Assembly (NCBI RefSeq): GCF_003991135.1
Contig: NZ_CP016379.1
Location: 744,001 to 808,000, forward strand
From: Anoxybacter fermentans
GTDB taxonomy: Bacteria > Bacillota > Halanaerobiia > DY22613
Reading direction: 5' to 3'
DNA length: 64,000 nt
Shown here: positions 30,272 to 40,426 of the stretch, in pieces
How positions within the stretch are numbered: position 1 is the stretch's first letter
How the letters are laid out: each line of letters starts with the position of its first letter
Made by a program: the position numbers and the translations under genes
The notes under the pieces: model-generated
The model's input: the letters and a program-made list of their open reading frames with translations, nothing else
Database searches by the model: none
What the model was told of the DNA's origin: nothing

Positions 30272-33200
30272 GTGAACGATGCAGCAGTACTCGAAATGAT
30301 AATTCGTGCTCGTCAGCAATTGCATGGCATTGATGCTACCATCCAGATGATTAAAAAAATGAAAAAGCAGTTTAGAGAACTTGCAAGAACCGTCACTACA
30401 TATGCTAAACAGATCAAAGAAGCAGTAGAGAAAGTTAAAGAATCATTTATCCGGCTAAATAATGCCATGCATATGTTACGAAATACTGCTCTCAAAGCAT
30501 TCACAGCGATCGTTGCCTTTACAGGCATTCCGTCAAAAATGTATATGGATTTTCAACAGGGAATGTCAAATGTAAACACATTATTGAATGTATCACGGGA
30601 AGAATTGGATAGATACAGTCAGGGTGTAATTGAAGTATCAAATAAAATTGGTGAAAGTGCAAAGGAATTAACAGGTGCTCTCTATGACATCATTTCTGCC
30701 GGTGTTGAAGCCAGCCATTCCATAGAAGTTCTTGAGCTTTCCGGCAAGGCTGCCAAGGCCGGGATGACTCAAACAAAGGTGGCTGTTAATGCCGGTATTG
30801 CTGCAATTAATGCTTATAACCTGGAGATCAGTGAACTTAGTCGGGTATATGATCTTCAGTTCAGCACAGTAAAAAAAGGTGTAATAACTTTTGCACAGCT
30901 GGCCAGTGCGCAAGGCCAGCTGATACCATCTGCCCGGAAAGTCAATGCGACTTTAGAGGAAATGTATGGATCGCTGGCCTACTTGACCAAACAAGGTCTT
31001 TCAGCAGAAGAAGCATCCACATCCCTTGCCCGGGCATTTGACGCCTTAGTTGAGCAGAAGTCTTCTTTTGCGCAATTAGGAATTAACGTCTTTGATGAGA
31101 TGACCGGTCAATTCCGCGGGTTGGAAACTATTGTTACAGAATTGGCCGATAAACTACAGGGTTTAACAGAAGAAGAACAGGCTAACCTTCTTGAAAATCT
31201 TGGTCTTGATATTCGTGCCCAGAGAGCTATTATCCCAATGATCAAGAATATAGAACAGTATAAAGAAACAGTAGCAGATGTAGCAAATTCAGCAGGGGCA
31301 ATGGAAGAAGCTTACAAAAGAGCAATTGATAATATTGCCTTCCATTGGAACCGGGCTAAACAGAATGTAATCAATGCTGTAATGAATATAGGAATGACTT
31401 TTGAAGATGAAATTAGGGATATGTTGGACCAGATCACAGCCTGGGCGCGTGCTATTGCAGGTTTTGTGAAAGATAATAAAGAGGTAATTAAAAGTGTCAT
31501 AGAATCTGCCATTAAATTAGCTGGAACTGTAGCCCTATTTACTATGGTTGCAGCTGCAATAATGACGTTAATGACTCCAATTGGCATGGTTACTGCTGGT
31601 ATTGGAATATTAGCTGCAGCCTGGTATTTGAACATTGGAGGAATAAGGGAAAAGACTGAAAATGCAGTAAACTTTATCACCCAGAAGTGGAACGAACTGA
31701 AGCTATGGTGGCAGGATACCACGTGGACAGAAAAGGCTAAGGATATTGGAAAATTGGTGCTGAATTTTGGCGGATTTATCTGGAGTGAATCGATTGATTT
31801 GCTCAAAAAGTTTGATGCCTGGATAGGAAAACAATTAGATATGGATGATAACGGCCGTATAGACCTGGGAGATTTAATACTGCTGGTTAAGATAATTTGG
31901 GAATCAGTCAATGACATATGGAATGCATTTTCTGATTGGATGAAAGATCAGGGGTTAGTAGGCGGAGACCTATGGGAAGCAATAAAAAATATATGGAATT
32001 CCAACATTGGTAATGTGCTGAAAATAGGATTCCTTGTGAAATGGTCTGCAATCAAAATACCAAGTTTAATCTCATATCTTATAACTCATGTTGAAGGTTT
32101 ATCATTACTTGGATCAGGCGTAGGATTGGCTTTGAGTCTCGGCCAGATTGCATTAGTTGGGGCGATTATCTGGAGTATACTCCCTGAAGACTGGAAAGAG
32201 GAAATCAGGAAAAATGTTATTAACCCAGTAGTAGAATTTGTCAAAAAAGGTTGGTCAGAACTTGCAAACTTTGAATTAGATCCACATCAGTTATTTGTTG
32301 ACTTTGTAGAGAAAGTTAAAGAATGGGTAAACAATACTTTGACTCTGGAAAATTTCAAAAAATGGGGGAAGTTAATAGGAGAAGCCATATTGGAAGGTAT
32401 TAAATCAATGATTAACCCCGCTAACTGGTTTAGTAATAACTATACAAAGCCAGCCGTAATGCAAAGTAGTTATTGGTCGAACTATGCTAATCCCGAAAAC
32501 TGGAACATTCAATCAAATGCAGATGGCGGATTAATTATCGGACCTGGTACCGGTACTAGTGATTCTATTTTATCCTGGGTATCAAACGGTGAATATATTG
32601 TCAATGCCAGAGCAACCCGGAAATGGTTACCCCTTTTGGAAGCAATCAATGAAGACAGACTTCCGAAGTTTGCATCTGGTGGCTATATAAATCTTTCAAC
32701 CGGAGCAGGAACGGGCGGGGGAGCCAGTTTTGCAGAGGCAAATATAGCAATATTAGAAATATTAGGCCTTACCGGTAATACAGCAGCAGAAAGCACTTTG
32801 AGGTATCTGGCTCAAATATCCCATGATACAGAAAACTTCCAGGTAATTGCTCAAATTATAGCTGGATTATACAAAACTGTTGAGGATTATAGAAAAGAAT
32901 TAGAGAACATTAGAGAAGAGACTGAAAAACTTATCAATGAGTATAATAATGGTGATAATGGAGGAAATAATGGCCCACCAGAAGCAGAATCAAATTATTG
33001 GAAAGAATTTGTCAATGTGATGAGTAATATATTAGAATCAACCCTTGATGATTTTGCCAGCATATTTGAAGATACCACCAGAACTTTTATAATAGGCATA
33101 ACTAATACAATACATAGTTTAAATGCTCATGAAGAAGGCGTATGGGGCGCTGTTTCTGAAATTACTAATTTATTCAAGGGTGGTAACTTCGAAGAAAAAT

Positions 33201-34801
33201 TGGCTGGTTTGTCCTTAGAAACTACAAGCGCTATGGTATCTTTCTTTGAGACTATTCGTGATACTATCATCAGTTATGCTGAACAAAATGCAGAAAAGCA
33301 ATACGAAGAGTTTAAAGAAGCAGTAGACCAATTCCAAGAAGTAGTAGAACAACTTACTGATGCAATCCGGCAAGGTGGCAGTTTGCAAAAAGCACGGGAA
33401 TTGTATCAAAATACAAAGCTTGAGGCGGAACAAGTGGCGCGTGAATACGCGCAGTATCAGGAAGCCCAACGACAGGCACAGGGAGCAAAACAGGGCGCAG
33501 GTTGGGGTGCTTTGTTAGGAGGTATTGCTGGCTTTCTGATAGGTGGCCCAATTGGAGCTACTATTGGGGCTGCGATTGGTGGTGCTGCTGGTGCTGGAGT
33601 GGGCTATCTGGCTAACGAAGGTATAAATTATGAAGAGGAATTGCAAAAATTAACAGAAGAATTAGAAAAGGCTAAGGAAACTCTAGCTAAAACAATTGAG
33701 GAATCTTTTGGATTAGGGTTGCAAGAAGTTTTAAGCGGGTTAAATCATAGTATTATTACCGCTATTAATAATGGTGAAGATCTTGCAATAGCAGTTGGGA
33801 CAGCCCTTTATGGGCATATTAAGGAATCATTAATGCAAGTTTTTACATGGGCAACTAATGAATTAATAGCCCAACAATTAGAGCCGATACTGACTAAAGT
33901 AAGAGATACAATAATGAATGCAATTATTCAAGGCAGTGATATTAATTTTGACACACTCATTGATATTGAACAGTTGATTCAAGTTGGCCGGCAGGCTGAA
34001 AAACAGGCTCAAATGATGGAGGAATTAATTAATAAGTATAAAGAAGCCCTGAGAGAAGCTGGTATAGATGAGGAAATTATCGATCAATTATTCCCTATGA
34101 CAGAGGCAGAACAAAAAGCCGAAGAATTAGCACAAACTGTATCTGGTGCTTTGAGAAATGCTTTAGCAGAAGCATTAGAAGCCGGGAATATTAGAGATTT
34201 CAGTTCTGCAATGGGGGAAGCAATATACACTCATGTTAAGGATGCGCTTATTCAAGCCTTTATGCAATCTGAAGTTTATCAGGAGATGTTTAAAAAGTGG
34301 TTTGATGTATCAGATATTACTTTTACCGGGAACTTAGCAGAAGATTTTGAGACTATTCAAGACATACTGGACGATCTGGAACAGCAATTGAAAGCAGCTG
34401 GCCTGGGATTCAATTATACCACGATTCCTATGATAGGCAACGGGGTAACTTTGGACCAGGGATTGTATGGTACGGAGTCATATTTCGCACCAAGCACACT
34501 GGAAGCAGGTAGGGATATGGCAAACACATTTGCAACAGCAATTGAGCAGTTTACTATAGCAACTGATAGTTTGGTCCGTAGTATTGATGAACTGACTGAC
34601 TCCATAAATTATTCTAAATCTAAAATACAACCATTTATCTGGTATAGAAGACCTGAACCGGACCTGGATTATAGCAACAAACAAATACATAACCACTATC
34701 ATTTTGAACCTAAAATCAATAACATGTTTGATGGTGATAAATCTACACTATTTGAAGAGTTTGTAGCGTGGAAAAGAAAGCTTGAAATGAACCAGGCGTG
34801 A
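30272..34801 (+). CDS. Tape measure protein (1,509 aa)
   Basis: GTG start behind AGGAGGTG. Long helical N-terminus (residues 20-60), then a TP901-type conserved part (FQQGMSNVNTLLNVSREELD near 90; GESAKELTGALYDIISAGVE near 127). Hydrophobic helices lie near 410-455 and 600-640. A Gly-rich zipper (GALLGGIAGFLIGGPIGATI) lies near 1077. Residues about 524-540 (LDMDDNGRIDLGDLILLV) match one dockerin/EF-hand calcium loop, unexpected here. It sets the tail length and helps DNA pass the membrane. Confidence 0.9.
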   Translation: MNDAAVLEMIIRARQQLHGIDATIQMIKKMKKQFRELARTVTTYAKQIKEAVEKVKESFIRLNNAMHMLRNTALKAFTAIVAFTGIPSKMYMDFQQGMSNVNTLLNVSREELDRYSQGVIEVSNKIGESAKELTGALYDIISAGVEASHSIEVLELSGKAAKAGMTQTKVAVNAGIAAINAYNLEISELSRVYDLQFSTVKKGVITFAQLASAQGQLIPSARKVNATLEEMYGSLAYLTKQGLSAEEASTSLARAFDALVEQKSSFAQLGINVFDEMTGQFRGLETIVTELADKLQGLTEEEQANLLENLGLDIRAQRAIIPMIKNIEQYKETVADVANSAGAMEEAYKRAIDNIAFHWNRAKQNVINAVMNIGMTFEDEIRDMLDQITAWARAIAGFVKDNKEVIKSVIESAIKLAGTVALFTMVAAAIMTLMTPIGMVTAGIGILAAAWYLNIGGIREKTENAVNFITQKWNELKLWWQDTTWTEKAKDIGKLVLNFGGFIWSESIDLLKKFDAWIGKQLDMDDNGRIDLGDLILLVKIIWESVNDIWNAFSDWMKDQGLVGGDLWEAIKNIWNSNIGNVLKIGFLVKWSAIKIPSLISYLITHVEGLSLLGSGVGLALSLGQIALVGAIIWSILPEDWKEEIRKNVINPVVEFVKKGWSELANFELDPHQLFVDFVEKVKEWVNNTLTLENFKKWGKLIGEAILEGIKSMINPANWFSNNYTKPAVMQSSYWSNYANPENWNIQSNADGGLIIGPGTGTSDSILSWVSNGEYIVNARATRKWLPLLEAINEDRLPKFASGGYINLSTGAGTGGGASFAEANIAILEILGLTGNTAAESTLRYLAQISHDTENFQVIAQIIAGLYKTVEDYRKELENIREETEKLINEYNNGDNGGNNGPPEAESNYWKEFVNVMSNILESTLDDFASIFEDTTRTFIIGITNTIHSLNAHEEGVWGAVSEITNLFKGGNFEEKLAGLSLETTSAMVSFFETIRDTIISYAEQNAEKQYEEFKEAVDQFQEVVEQLTDAIRQGGSLQKARELYQNTKLEAEQVAREYAQYQEAQRQAQGAKQGAGWGALLGGIAGFLIGGPIGATIGAAIGGAAGAGVGYLANEGINYEEELQKLTEELEKAKETLAKTIEESFGLGLQEVLSGLNHSIITAINNGEDLAIAVGTALYGHIKESLMQVFTWATNELIAQQLEPILTKVRDTIMNAIIQGSDINFDTLIDIEQLIQVGRQAEKQAQMMEELINKYKEALREAGIDEEIIDQLFPMTEAEQKAEELAQTVSGALRNALAEALEAGNIRDFSSAMGEAIYTHVKDALIQAFMQSEVYQEMFKKWFDVSDITFTGNLAEDFETIQDILDDLEQQLKAAGLGFNYTTIPMIGNGVTLDQGLYGTESYFAPSTLEAGRDMANTFATAIEQFTIATDSLVRSIDELTDSINYSKSKIQPFIWYRRPEPDLDYSNKQIHNHYHFEPKINNMFDGDKSTLFEEFVAWKRKLEMNQA

Positions 34802-34815
34802 AAGGAGGGGTAAAC

Positions 34816-35040
34816 ATGCTATATAAATTCTTAGTGCATTTAACCAGCGGTGAGCAAAAAGAGGTGATCGCAGAAAATTTTATGCCGGCCAATGGATCCA
34901 AGGTATACTTCAAAATAGGGCAGCGTTATATAGCCATGTATAAGGAAGAACAAATAGACAAAATAGATTTTTTGGGAGAATATATTCCTGAAACTACAAC
35001 AGAAACCACGACAGAAACAACAGTGGATCCTCAGGTATAA
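34816..35040 (+). CDS. Small tail-region protein (74 aa)
   Basis: AAAGGAGGGG precedes ATG 34816. A beta-type start (MLYKFLVHLTSGEQKEVIAE) is followed by a Thr/Glu-rich tail with repeated TTTE. It lies between tape measure and large tail protein. No family recognised. Confidence 0.5.
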   Translation: MLYKFLVHLTSGEQKEVIAENFMPANGSKVYFKIGQRYIAMYKEEQIDKIDFLGEYIPETTTETTTETTVDPQV

Positions 35041-35061
35041 AATAAATTGGAGGTACTGGCG

Positions 35062-38000
35062 ATGGGGCAAAGATTAACTATTATTGAAGATTTTCAACAG
35101 GGTACCCTCAATAATGTCATTAACTCAGCAGGTACGCTTAAACTTGTGCAATTAACAAATGCATTCCCGCACAGTCAGTCTTTTGAAGACTGTGCGGGTG
35201 AGCATATTGGAGATATTAATAATTCAAATGCTGTTAAAACAGATATTGGTGGAGGGTGGCAAGTAGCTACTCATTATAATACAACTACCATTAGAGTAGA
35301 AACCGACGGTGGCTATCATGGAACTAAACGATTAGCTTTCATCCATGATGGCTCTTCTGGCTGGAAGGGTGCAGTTTCAGGCGCCCTTAGCGTTATAGCA
35401 GGTAAATGGTACAGGGTATCTGTCAGAGCAAGAGCTAATATGAAATCCAGTCAGGTGTTTAGTGAAGGATATGCCTTTTATGTGTATGGTGTATATTCTG
35501 TAAAATTCAGTTGGAATGTCAAACCTACAGACAACCCGGGAAAATGGGTGACTGGTGTTGCGATTTTTCAAGCACCAGATAATTATACAGGATATATGTA
35601 TCTTTATGGTTTAACTGATGGAGAAAATGGATTGATTTTAGAATATGATGCTGTTATGTGGGAAGAATTTGATGCTGATCCCACTAATCAACCTTTTGGA
35701 TTCACTGTTAATACCGGTTACCCAATTGAAGGAGGAGAGCGGATTTCTCCAGTTGTAGACATTTCAGCAGTCGGCATAGCGCAAAAATCTAGATGTAAAC
35801 AAACTGCTGCCATTCCCACAGACACTAATATCGAATTATATAGTTCATTGGATGATGGGAAAACCTGGCAAGGTGTTGTACCGGGTTGGAATCCATTAGC
35901 ATCAAGAATAGGCCTTAAATTTGATGGTGTTGACGATTATGTCTATATTCCAAGCCAATCTTATCTAGCTTTGACAGGTGACGAACCTGAGACCGTTGAA
36001 ATGAGGGTAAAGCCAAATGACAAAGCAAGCAACTATTTCCTTTTTCAGGCAAACACATGGAGCAGGCGTATGGCGTGGAGTGGCTATAAGTTTTATGTGC
36101 TTGTTACTGACATTGATGGCACGTTACATCAATTAGTGACCCCAAATAATTATGCACCAAACAATGTATACCATATAACTTATACATTTGACGAAAATTA
36201 TGTATTATCTGTGTATGTAAATGGTGAACTGGCTGTTCAAAAAACAATAGGTAAACCCTTAAAACCTGCTGACAGTTATTGGTGGTTTGGCAGCGCTAGA
36301 GCAGGTAGTGATACTTGTTATTTCGATGGTACGATTTATGAAGCAAGATTTTGGAGAGGTATCGCGCGCACTCAAGCAGAAATTCAAGCGGATATGGATA
36401 AACACCTTACCGGCGATGAAACAGGTTTAATAGGATATTGGACATTCAATACCGGTGAGGGTAGTACAGTTAAAGATCGTGTGTACAGAGGAAATTATTA
36501 TCGCGCAGACGGAACTATTTATGGCGCGCAGTGGGATGTTGAAAAAATATCCGGGTATGTAGTAGGTCAACAATTATTACTTAAACAGAAACTATTAACT
36601 GATGATCCTTCTAATACACCCCAATTGCAATCATTAGAAACGATTATTACGCCAGCAAATGCATTAGTTGTTACAGATTCATTTAAAAGTAATTGTAAAG
36701 ACTTTAGTTTAAGAAATGAGCATAACATTGACGTTTATAATGTTACCAAAGCTGCCTATATCACTCAATATATTGATCTAACCAGCCTGGATATTAGATG
36801 CGAAGAAACTGGCATATTTGGGCATTCTTCAGCAAATACATTAACATTTGATATTGAACTTTCACCAACTGATGATATTTCTACAATTATACAAGAGGGA
36901 GATGTTATCAGGGTAGAAGAGACTTTTAATAATGAACAAATTACAATTTTTGTAGGCTATGCAGATAACCCACCTGTAGAATATAACAATCTCAAACATA
37001 GATTTCGAATAGAAGCATATGATTACATTAAACGAGGCATACAATATATATTCCAGGACCATGAAGTAAAAACCAATTGGTATTTATGTAATAATGACGC
37101 ACCTGATCAATCTTTGGCACACTATTTAGGCACTTTAATGGGCTTTAGCTATAATGATATGTTATTCGAAGACATTACTGATGCAAACGGTAATTATATT
37201 ACAATCCCATATGCCCACTTAGAGCGTGGTAAAAATGTTTTAGCAGAATTTTCTACTTTGGTACAAAGCGTTTGTGGAAAGTTGTTTGTAAATCATGATG
37301 GAGTATTAGTTTTAACTTCGCCATTCAATGAAGAAGATTTTTACGATATTAATGTAACCTTCGACGATAACATTTTAGGAAAAATAGAAGTAAAATCAAT
37401 TCCAGCTACAAATGATGAAGTACGTGTAATATATGATACATTTCATATAGCTGAGAGGCAAGTTTGCTGGATGCTATATGATAAAACCAGTTATGACGAA
37501 ATAAATGATAAAGCTAATATGTTGTTACCCGCTGGAGAAACAAGCGCATGGATAAAGATCCAGCTAGTAACGCCAATATGTCTTAACCTTGAAGGAGCTG
37601 CACCGGAAATAGTGGTAGAAGACGCTAATGGTAATGATATGAGTGCTTATTTCCAATATGATCTTGAATTGGACATGACCGGTGGTAAAGTTCGATTTTA
37701 TAACTTACACAGTACCGAAGATCTATACATTCAAAAATTCAAAATATATGGCCAACCGTTAGAAAAATTATCCGGCAATGAATATATTTACTCTGAAGCA
37801 ACTACTCCCAACAATCCATTAGAAATTAAAAACAAATTCATTCAAACTGATAGTTTAGCTGAAGCAGTAGCGAAATATACTTACCACATGACTTGCAAAG
37901 ACAGAAAACTATATAAGTTTAAAACGTGCTATGCACCTTATTTAGCTTTAACTAATAAAGTTAAAATTCAAAAACGAGACATTAATACAGAAGCAGTAGT

Positions 38001-40422
38001 AACAAGATACACTCATGCAGTCCAAGATAACTATTTAGTTACAAAGGTTGAATTGTTGGAGTTTATACCGTATGAGGGTTTTCCTGGCAATTTGACCGCT
38101 ATACAAACAGCCCCTAACATTAAAGACGATAAAACTGAATTTACTTTCAGTAAGATGGAAAATGACGGTATATTTCCAGAGGGATTGCCGGTACCACAAC
38201 CAACGGGTGTAGTCGGAATTGGTTCTTTTAAGCATATTTTTATTGAATGGAATCCGGTAGATAGAAGGGATCTATTGGGATATAACATTTATGTTGATGA
38301 TGGTAATAGCTATAAACAATATTTTACGAAGGCAACGTTCTGCAGCATAGAGGCGGAAAGTGGTGTTACATATAATGTTCAAGTAACAGCAGTTACTCTG
38401 GCCGGTGAAAGTACCAAAACTACAGCAATTCAGGTTACAACAGCCAGTGGGGTAGATTGGTCAGAAGTCGTAAACGCTGCAGTTAATACGAATGATATTG
38501 TAGATAGGGCTATTTCTACGGTTAAAATTGCTCTTGATGCAATTACCAGCGACGAGATAGCAAATAGTGTAGTACAAACTGCTCATTTAATTAACCAAGC
38601 GGTTACTGCCACTAAGATTGCTTTATTAGCTGTGCAAACTTCTCACATAGAAAATCTGGCTGTAGATACAGCAAAAATCAATGATTTAGCTGTTACTACT
38701 GGTAAATTAGTTGATTTAGCAGTACAATCAGCCAAAATTAACGATCTTGCAGTTATTTCGACAAAGATAGCAGACCTGGCTGTGGCGACTGCAAAAATAG
38801 CAGATTTAGCTGTTACTAATGCTAAAATTGCTTCTCTGGCCGTTGCTGAAACAAACATTCAGGATGGCAGCATTACTAACGCAAAAATCGCAAATGCAGC
38901 TGTGGATAATGCCAAAATTGCTAATGCAGCTGTGGACAGCGCAAAAATTGCTAATGCGTCGATTACCAGCGCACATATTCAAAACCTGGCTGTGCAGGAT
39001 GCACACATTCAGGATTTGAACGGTAGTAAGATACATGCCAAATCAATCACAGCAGAGCAGATACGAGCAGGTGAATTTTTACCAATAGCAAAACCAGAAG
39101 GTGCTCATCTCTGGCATTTTGATCGCTCGTTAATATCTACCGATGGTATTAGGCCGGAAGGTACACCAATTGCTACATTGCGACTAAACGAAGGAAAATT
39201 TGGAGGAGCGGTAGCAGTAGAAGAGGGAACGGAAAATTTATTGGCGACTGTTGGTGGAGGAGCTGCTCAAGATTGGAGTAAATGGTCGCATTGGAATAGC
39301 AGTTACTGGGGGAAAACTGAACAGTATGATGATGAAAAATGGGGTAAGGTTTTCAAAGGCACAAAGGATGGAGCAAGTTCATCTAGTACTTATATTTACG
39401 ACTATTATCCTTATTCTTATGCAGTAGGAGATGTATTAACATTTTCTTGCTATATGAGGGTTAATAAAGATATAACCAAAACTATAGATTTTTATGTCAA
39501 TTCAAGTGCTGGAGGTCAACATCATGTAGCGACTCCGGATTCTAAAGTAATAACTTTCAAAGCTGGAGAGTGGCAATATATTACGTGGACTTCTGGGCCT
39601 GTAACTGAGACCGTAAATGGAACAGGTGGATTTGGTCTTGCCATGGGTTCTGGCTGGGAAGGATATGTAGTGGAAATAGCTTATCCCCAGCTCGAGAAAA
39701 AACCTTTTGCTACTTCTTTTGTAAATGGCACAAGAGCAAGCGGGGACTTGGCTTATTCAGCAGATATAATTGATGTAAACAAAACTACGTGGCATTTTGT
39801 ATGGATACCAGAACAGTCTTTAGATAGTATGGTAGACCAAGCGAGTTATCCTAAAATATTATCAGTAGGAGAATATTATAAAAACAACTCATTTGTATTA
39901 TGGTTTTACGACAAATACATTGCTTTGTATATTAAAGGTTCGACTGCCTATCACTGGTCTGCTGCTCCTTCTTGGATTCCTCCTGCTGGTTGGTATCAAC
40001 CGTATAACAAATACACCTTTGATGTACAAATAGAAAACGGTAATCATTTTAAGGTATATTTAGATGGGGAATTAATTATTGAAACTACTATAACTGACAG
40101 CTTTACAGGTGTGGCCGGCAACAAATGGTGGGTAGGTGATAATACTACCAGCAGTGCTGCTAATGCTCTATTTGATGAATTAATGGTATCGAACGAAATA
40201 CACACAGCTGAAGAAATCAAAGCATGGTGCGAATCGCAAGCACCATTTTTTGATAACGAATCAGTAGTTAGTGGTGGTAGTACTATAATTGATGCTAATG
40301 GTTTTAGAGCTTATGATGGTAATGGATTATTAATGATAGAACTTAATTCGCAAAAAGGTACAGGATTTTTTAAAGGGTCGATAGAGGCTGAGGAATTTAT
40401 TCTACCGATAAGGTCGGTGTAG
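35062..40422 (+). CDS. Large tail / receptor-binding protein with two LamG-like domains (1,787 aa)
   Basis: ATG 35062 follows GGAGG. Layout: a beta-sandwich (about 30-215), a LamG-like domain (285-475; LKFDGVDDYVYIPSQS, GLIGYWTFNTGEGS), a tail-hub-type part (540-720), an FnIII domain (1046-1126), a repeat tract (1135-1335) of ten- to eleven-residue units such as AVDNAKIANAAVDSAKIANA, a second carbohydrate-binding/LamG-like part (1380-1715), and a short C-terminal cap (GFRAYDGNGLLMIELNS). LamG domains bind glycans, so it is a likely adhesin and tail fibre. The repeats probably form a fibrous shaft. Confidence 0.8.
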   Translation: MGQRLTIIEDFQQGTLNNVINSAGTLKLVQLTNAFPHSQSFEDCAGEHIGDINNSNAVKTDIGGGWQVATHYNTTTIRVETDGGYHGTKRLAFIHDGSSGWKGAVSGALSVIAGKWYRVSVRARANMKSSQVFSEGYAFYVYGVYSVKFSWNVKPTDNPGKWVTGVAIFQAPDNYTGYMYLYGLTDGENGLILEYDAVMWEEFDADPTNQPFGFTVNTGYPIEGGERISPVVDISAVGIAQKSRCKQTAAIPTDTNIELYSSLDDGKTWQGVVPGWNPLASRIGLKFDGVDDYVYIPSQSYLALTGDEPETVEMRVKPNDKASNYFLFQANTWSRRMAWSGYKFYVLVTDIDGTLHQLVTPNNYAPNNVYHITYTFDENYVLSVYVNGELAVQKTIGKPLKPADSYWWFGSARAGSDTCYFDGTIYEARFWRGIARTQAEIQADMDKHLTGDETGLIGYWTFNTGEGSTVKDRVYRGNYYRADGTIYGAQWDVEKISGYVVGQQLLLKQKLLTDDPSNTPQLQSLETIITPANALVVTDSFKSNCKDFSLRNEHNIDVYNVTKAAYITQYIDLTSLDIRCEETGIFGHSSANTLTFDIELSPTDDISTIIQEGDVIRVEETFNNEQITIFVGYADNPPVEYNNLKHRFRIEAYDYIKRGIQYIFQDHEVKTNWYLCNNDAPDQSLAHYLGTLMGFSYNDMLFEDITDANGNYITIPYAHLERGKNVLAEFSTLVQSVCGKLFVNHDGVLVLTSPFNEEDFYDINVTFDDNILGKIEVKSIPATNDEVRVIYDTFHIAERQVCWMLYDKTSYDEINDKANMLLPAGETSAWIKIQLVTPICLNLEGAAPEIVVEDANGNDMSAYFQYDLELDMTGGKVRFYNLHSTEDLYIQKFKIYGQPLEKLSGNEYIYSEATTPNNPLEIKNKFIQTDSLAEAVAKYTYHMTCKDRKLYKFKTCYAPYLALTNKVKIQKRDINTEAVVTRYTHAVQDNYLVTKVELLEFIPYEGFPGNLTAIQTAPNIKDDKTEFTFSKMENDGIFPEGLPVPQPTGVVGIGSFKHIFIEWNPVDRRDLLGYNIYVDDGNSYKQYFTKATFCSIEAESGVTYNVQVTAVTLAGESTKTTAIQVTTASGVDWSEVVNAAVNTNDIVDRAISTVKIALDAITSDEIANSVVQTAHLINQAVTATKIALLAVQTSHIENLAVDTAKINDLAVTTGKLVDLAVQSAKINDLAVISTKIADLAVATAKIADLAVTNAKIASLAVAETNIQDGSITNAKIANAAVDNAKIANAAVDSAKIANASITSAHIQNLAVQDAHIQDLNGSKIHAKSITAEQIRAGEFLPIAKPEGAHLWHFDRSLISTDGIRPEGTPIATLRLNEGKFGGAVAVEEGTENLLATVGGGAAQDWSKWSHWNSSYWGKTEQYDDEKWGKVFKGTKDGASSSSTYIYDYYPYSYAVGDVLTFSCYMRVNKDITKTIDFYVNSSAGGQHHVATPDSKVITFKAGEWQYITWTSGPVTETVNGTGGFGLAMGSGWEGYVVEIAYPQLEKKPFATSFVNGTRASGDLAYSADIIDVNKTTWHFVWIPEQSLDSMVDQASYPKILSVGEYYKNNSFVLWFYDKYIALYIKGSTAYHWSAAPSWIPPAGWYQPYNKYTFDVQIENGNHFKVYLDGELIIETTITDSFTGVAGNKWWVGDNTTSSAANALFDELMVSNEIHTAEEIKAWCESQAPFFDNESVVSGGSTIIDANGFRAYDGNGLLMIELNSQKGTGFFKGSIEAEEFILPIRSV
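35166..35198 (+). repeat. Perfect 11-bp inverted repeat inside the tail gene
   Basis: CCCGCACAGTC (35166-35176) pairs with GACTGTGCGGG (35188-35198) around an 11-base loop, about 105 bases into the coding sequence. No T-run follows. It could slow translation or be a protein site; it may also be chance. Confidence 0.5.
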
Positions 40423-40426
40423 TACT

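Noticed and set aside
36862-37062. Minus-strand frames within the large tail gene, including 38031-38288 and 38643-39036
   Set aside because: Antisense shadows of the repeated plus-strand codons, with no start signals.
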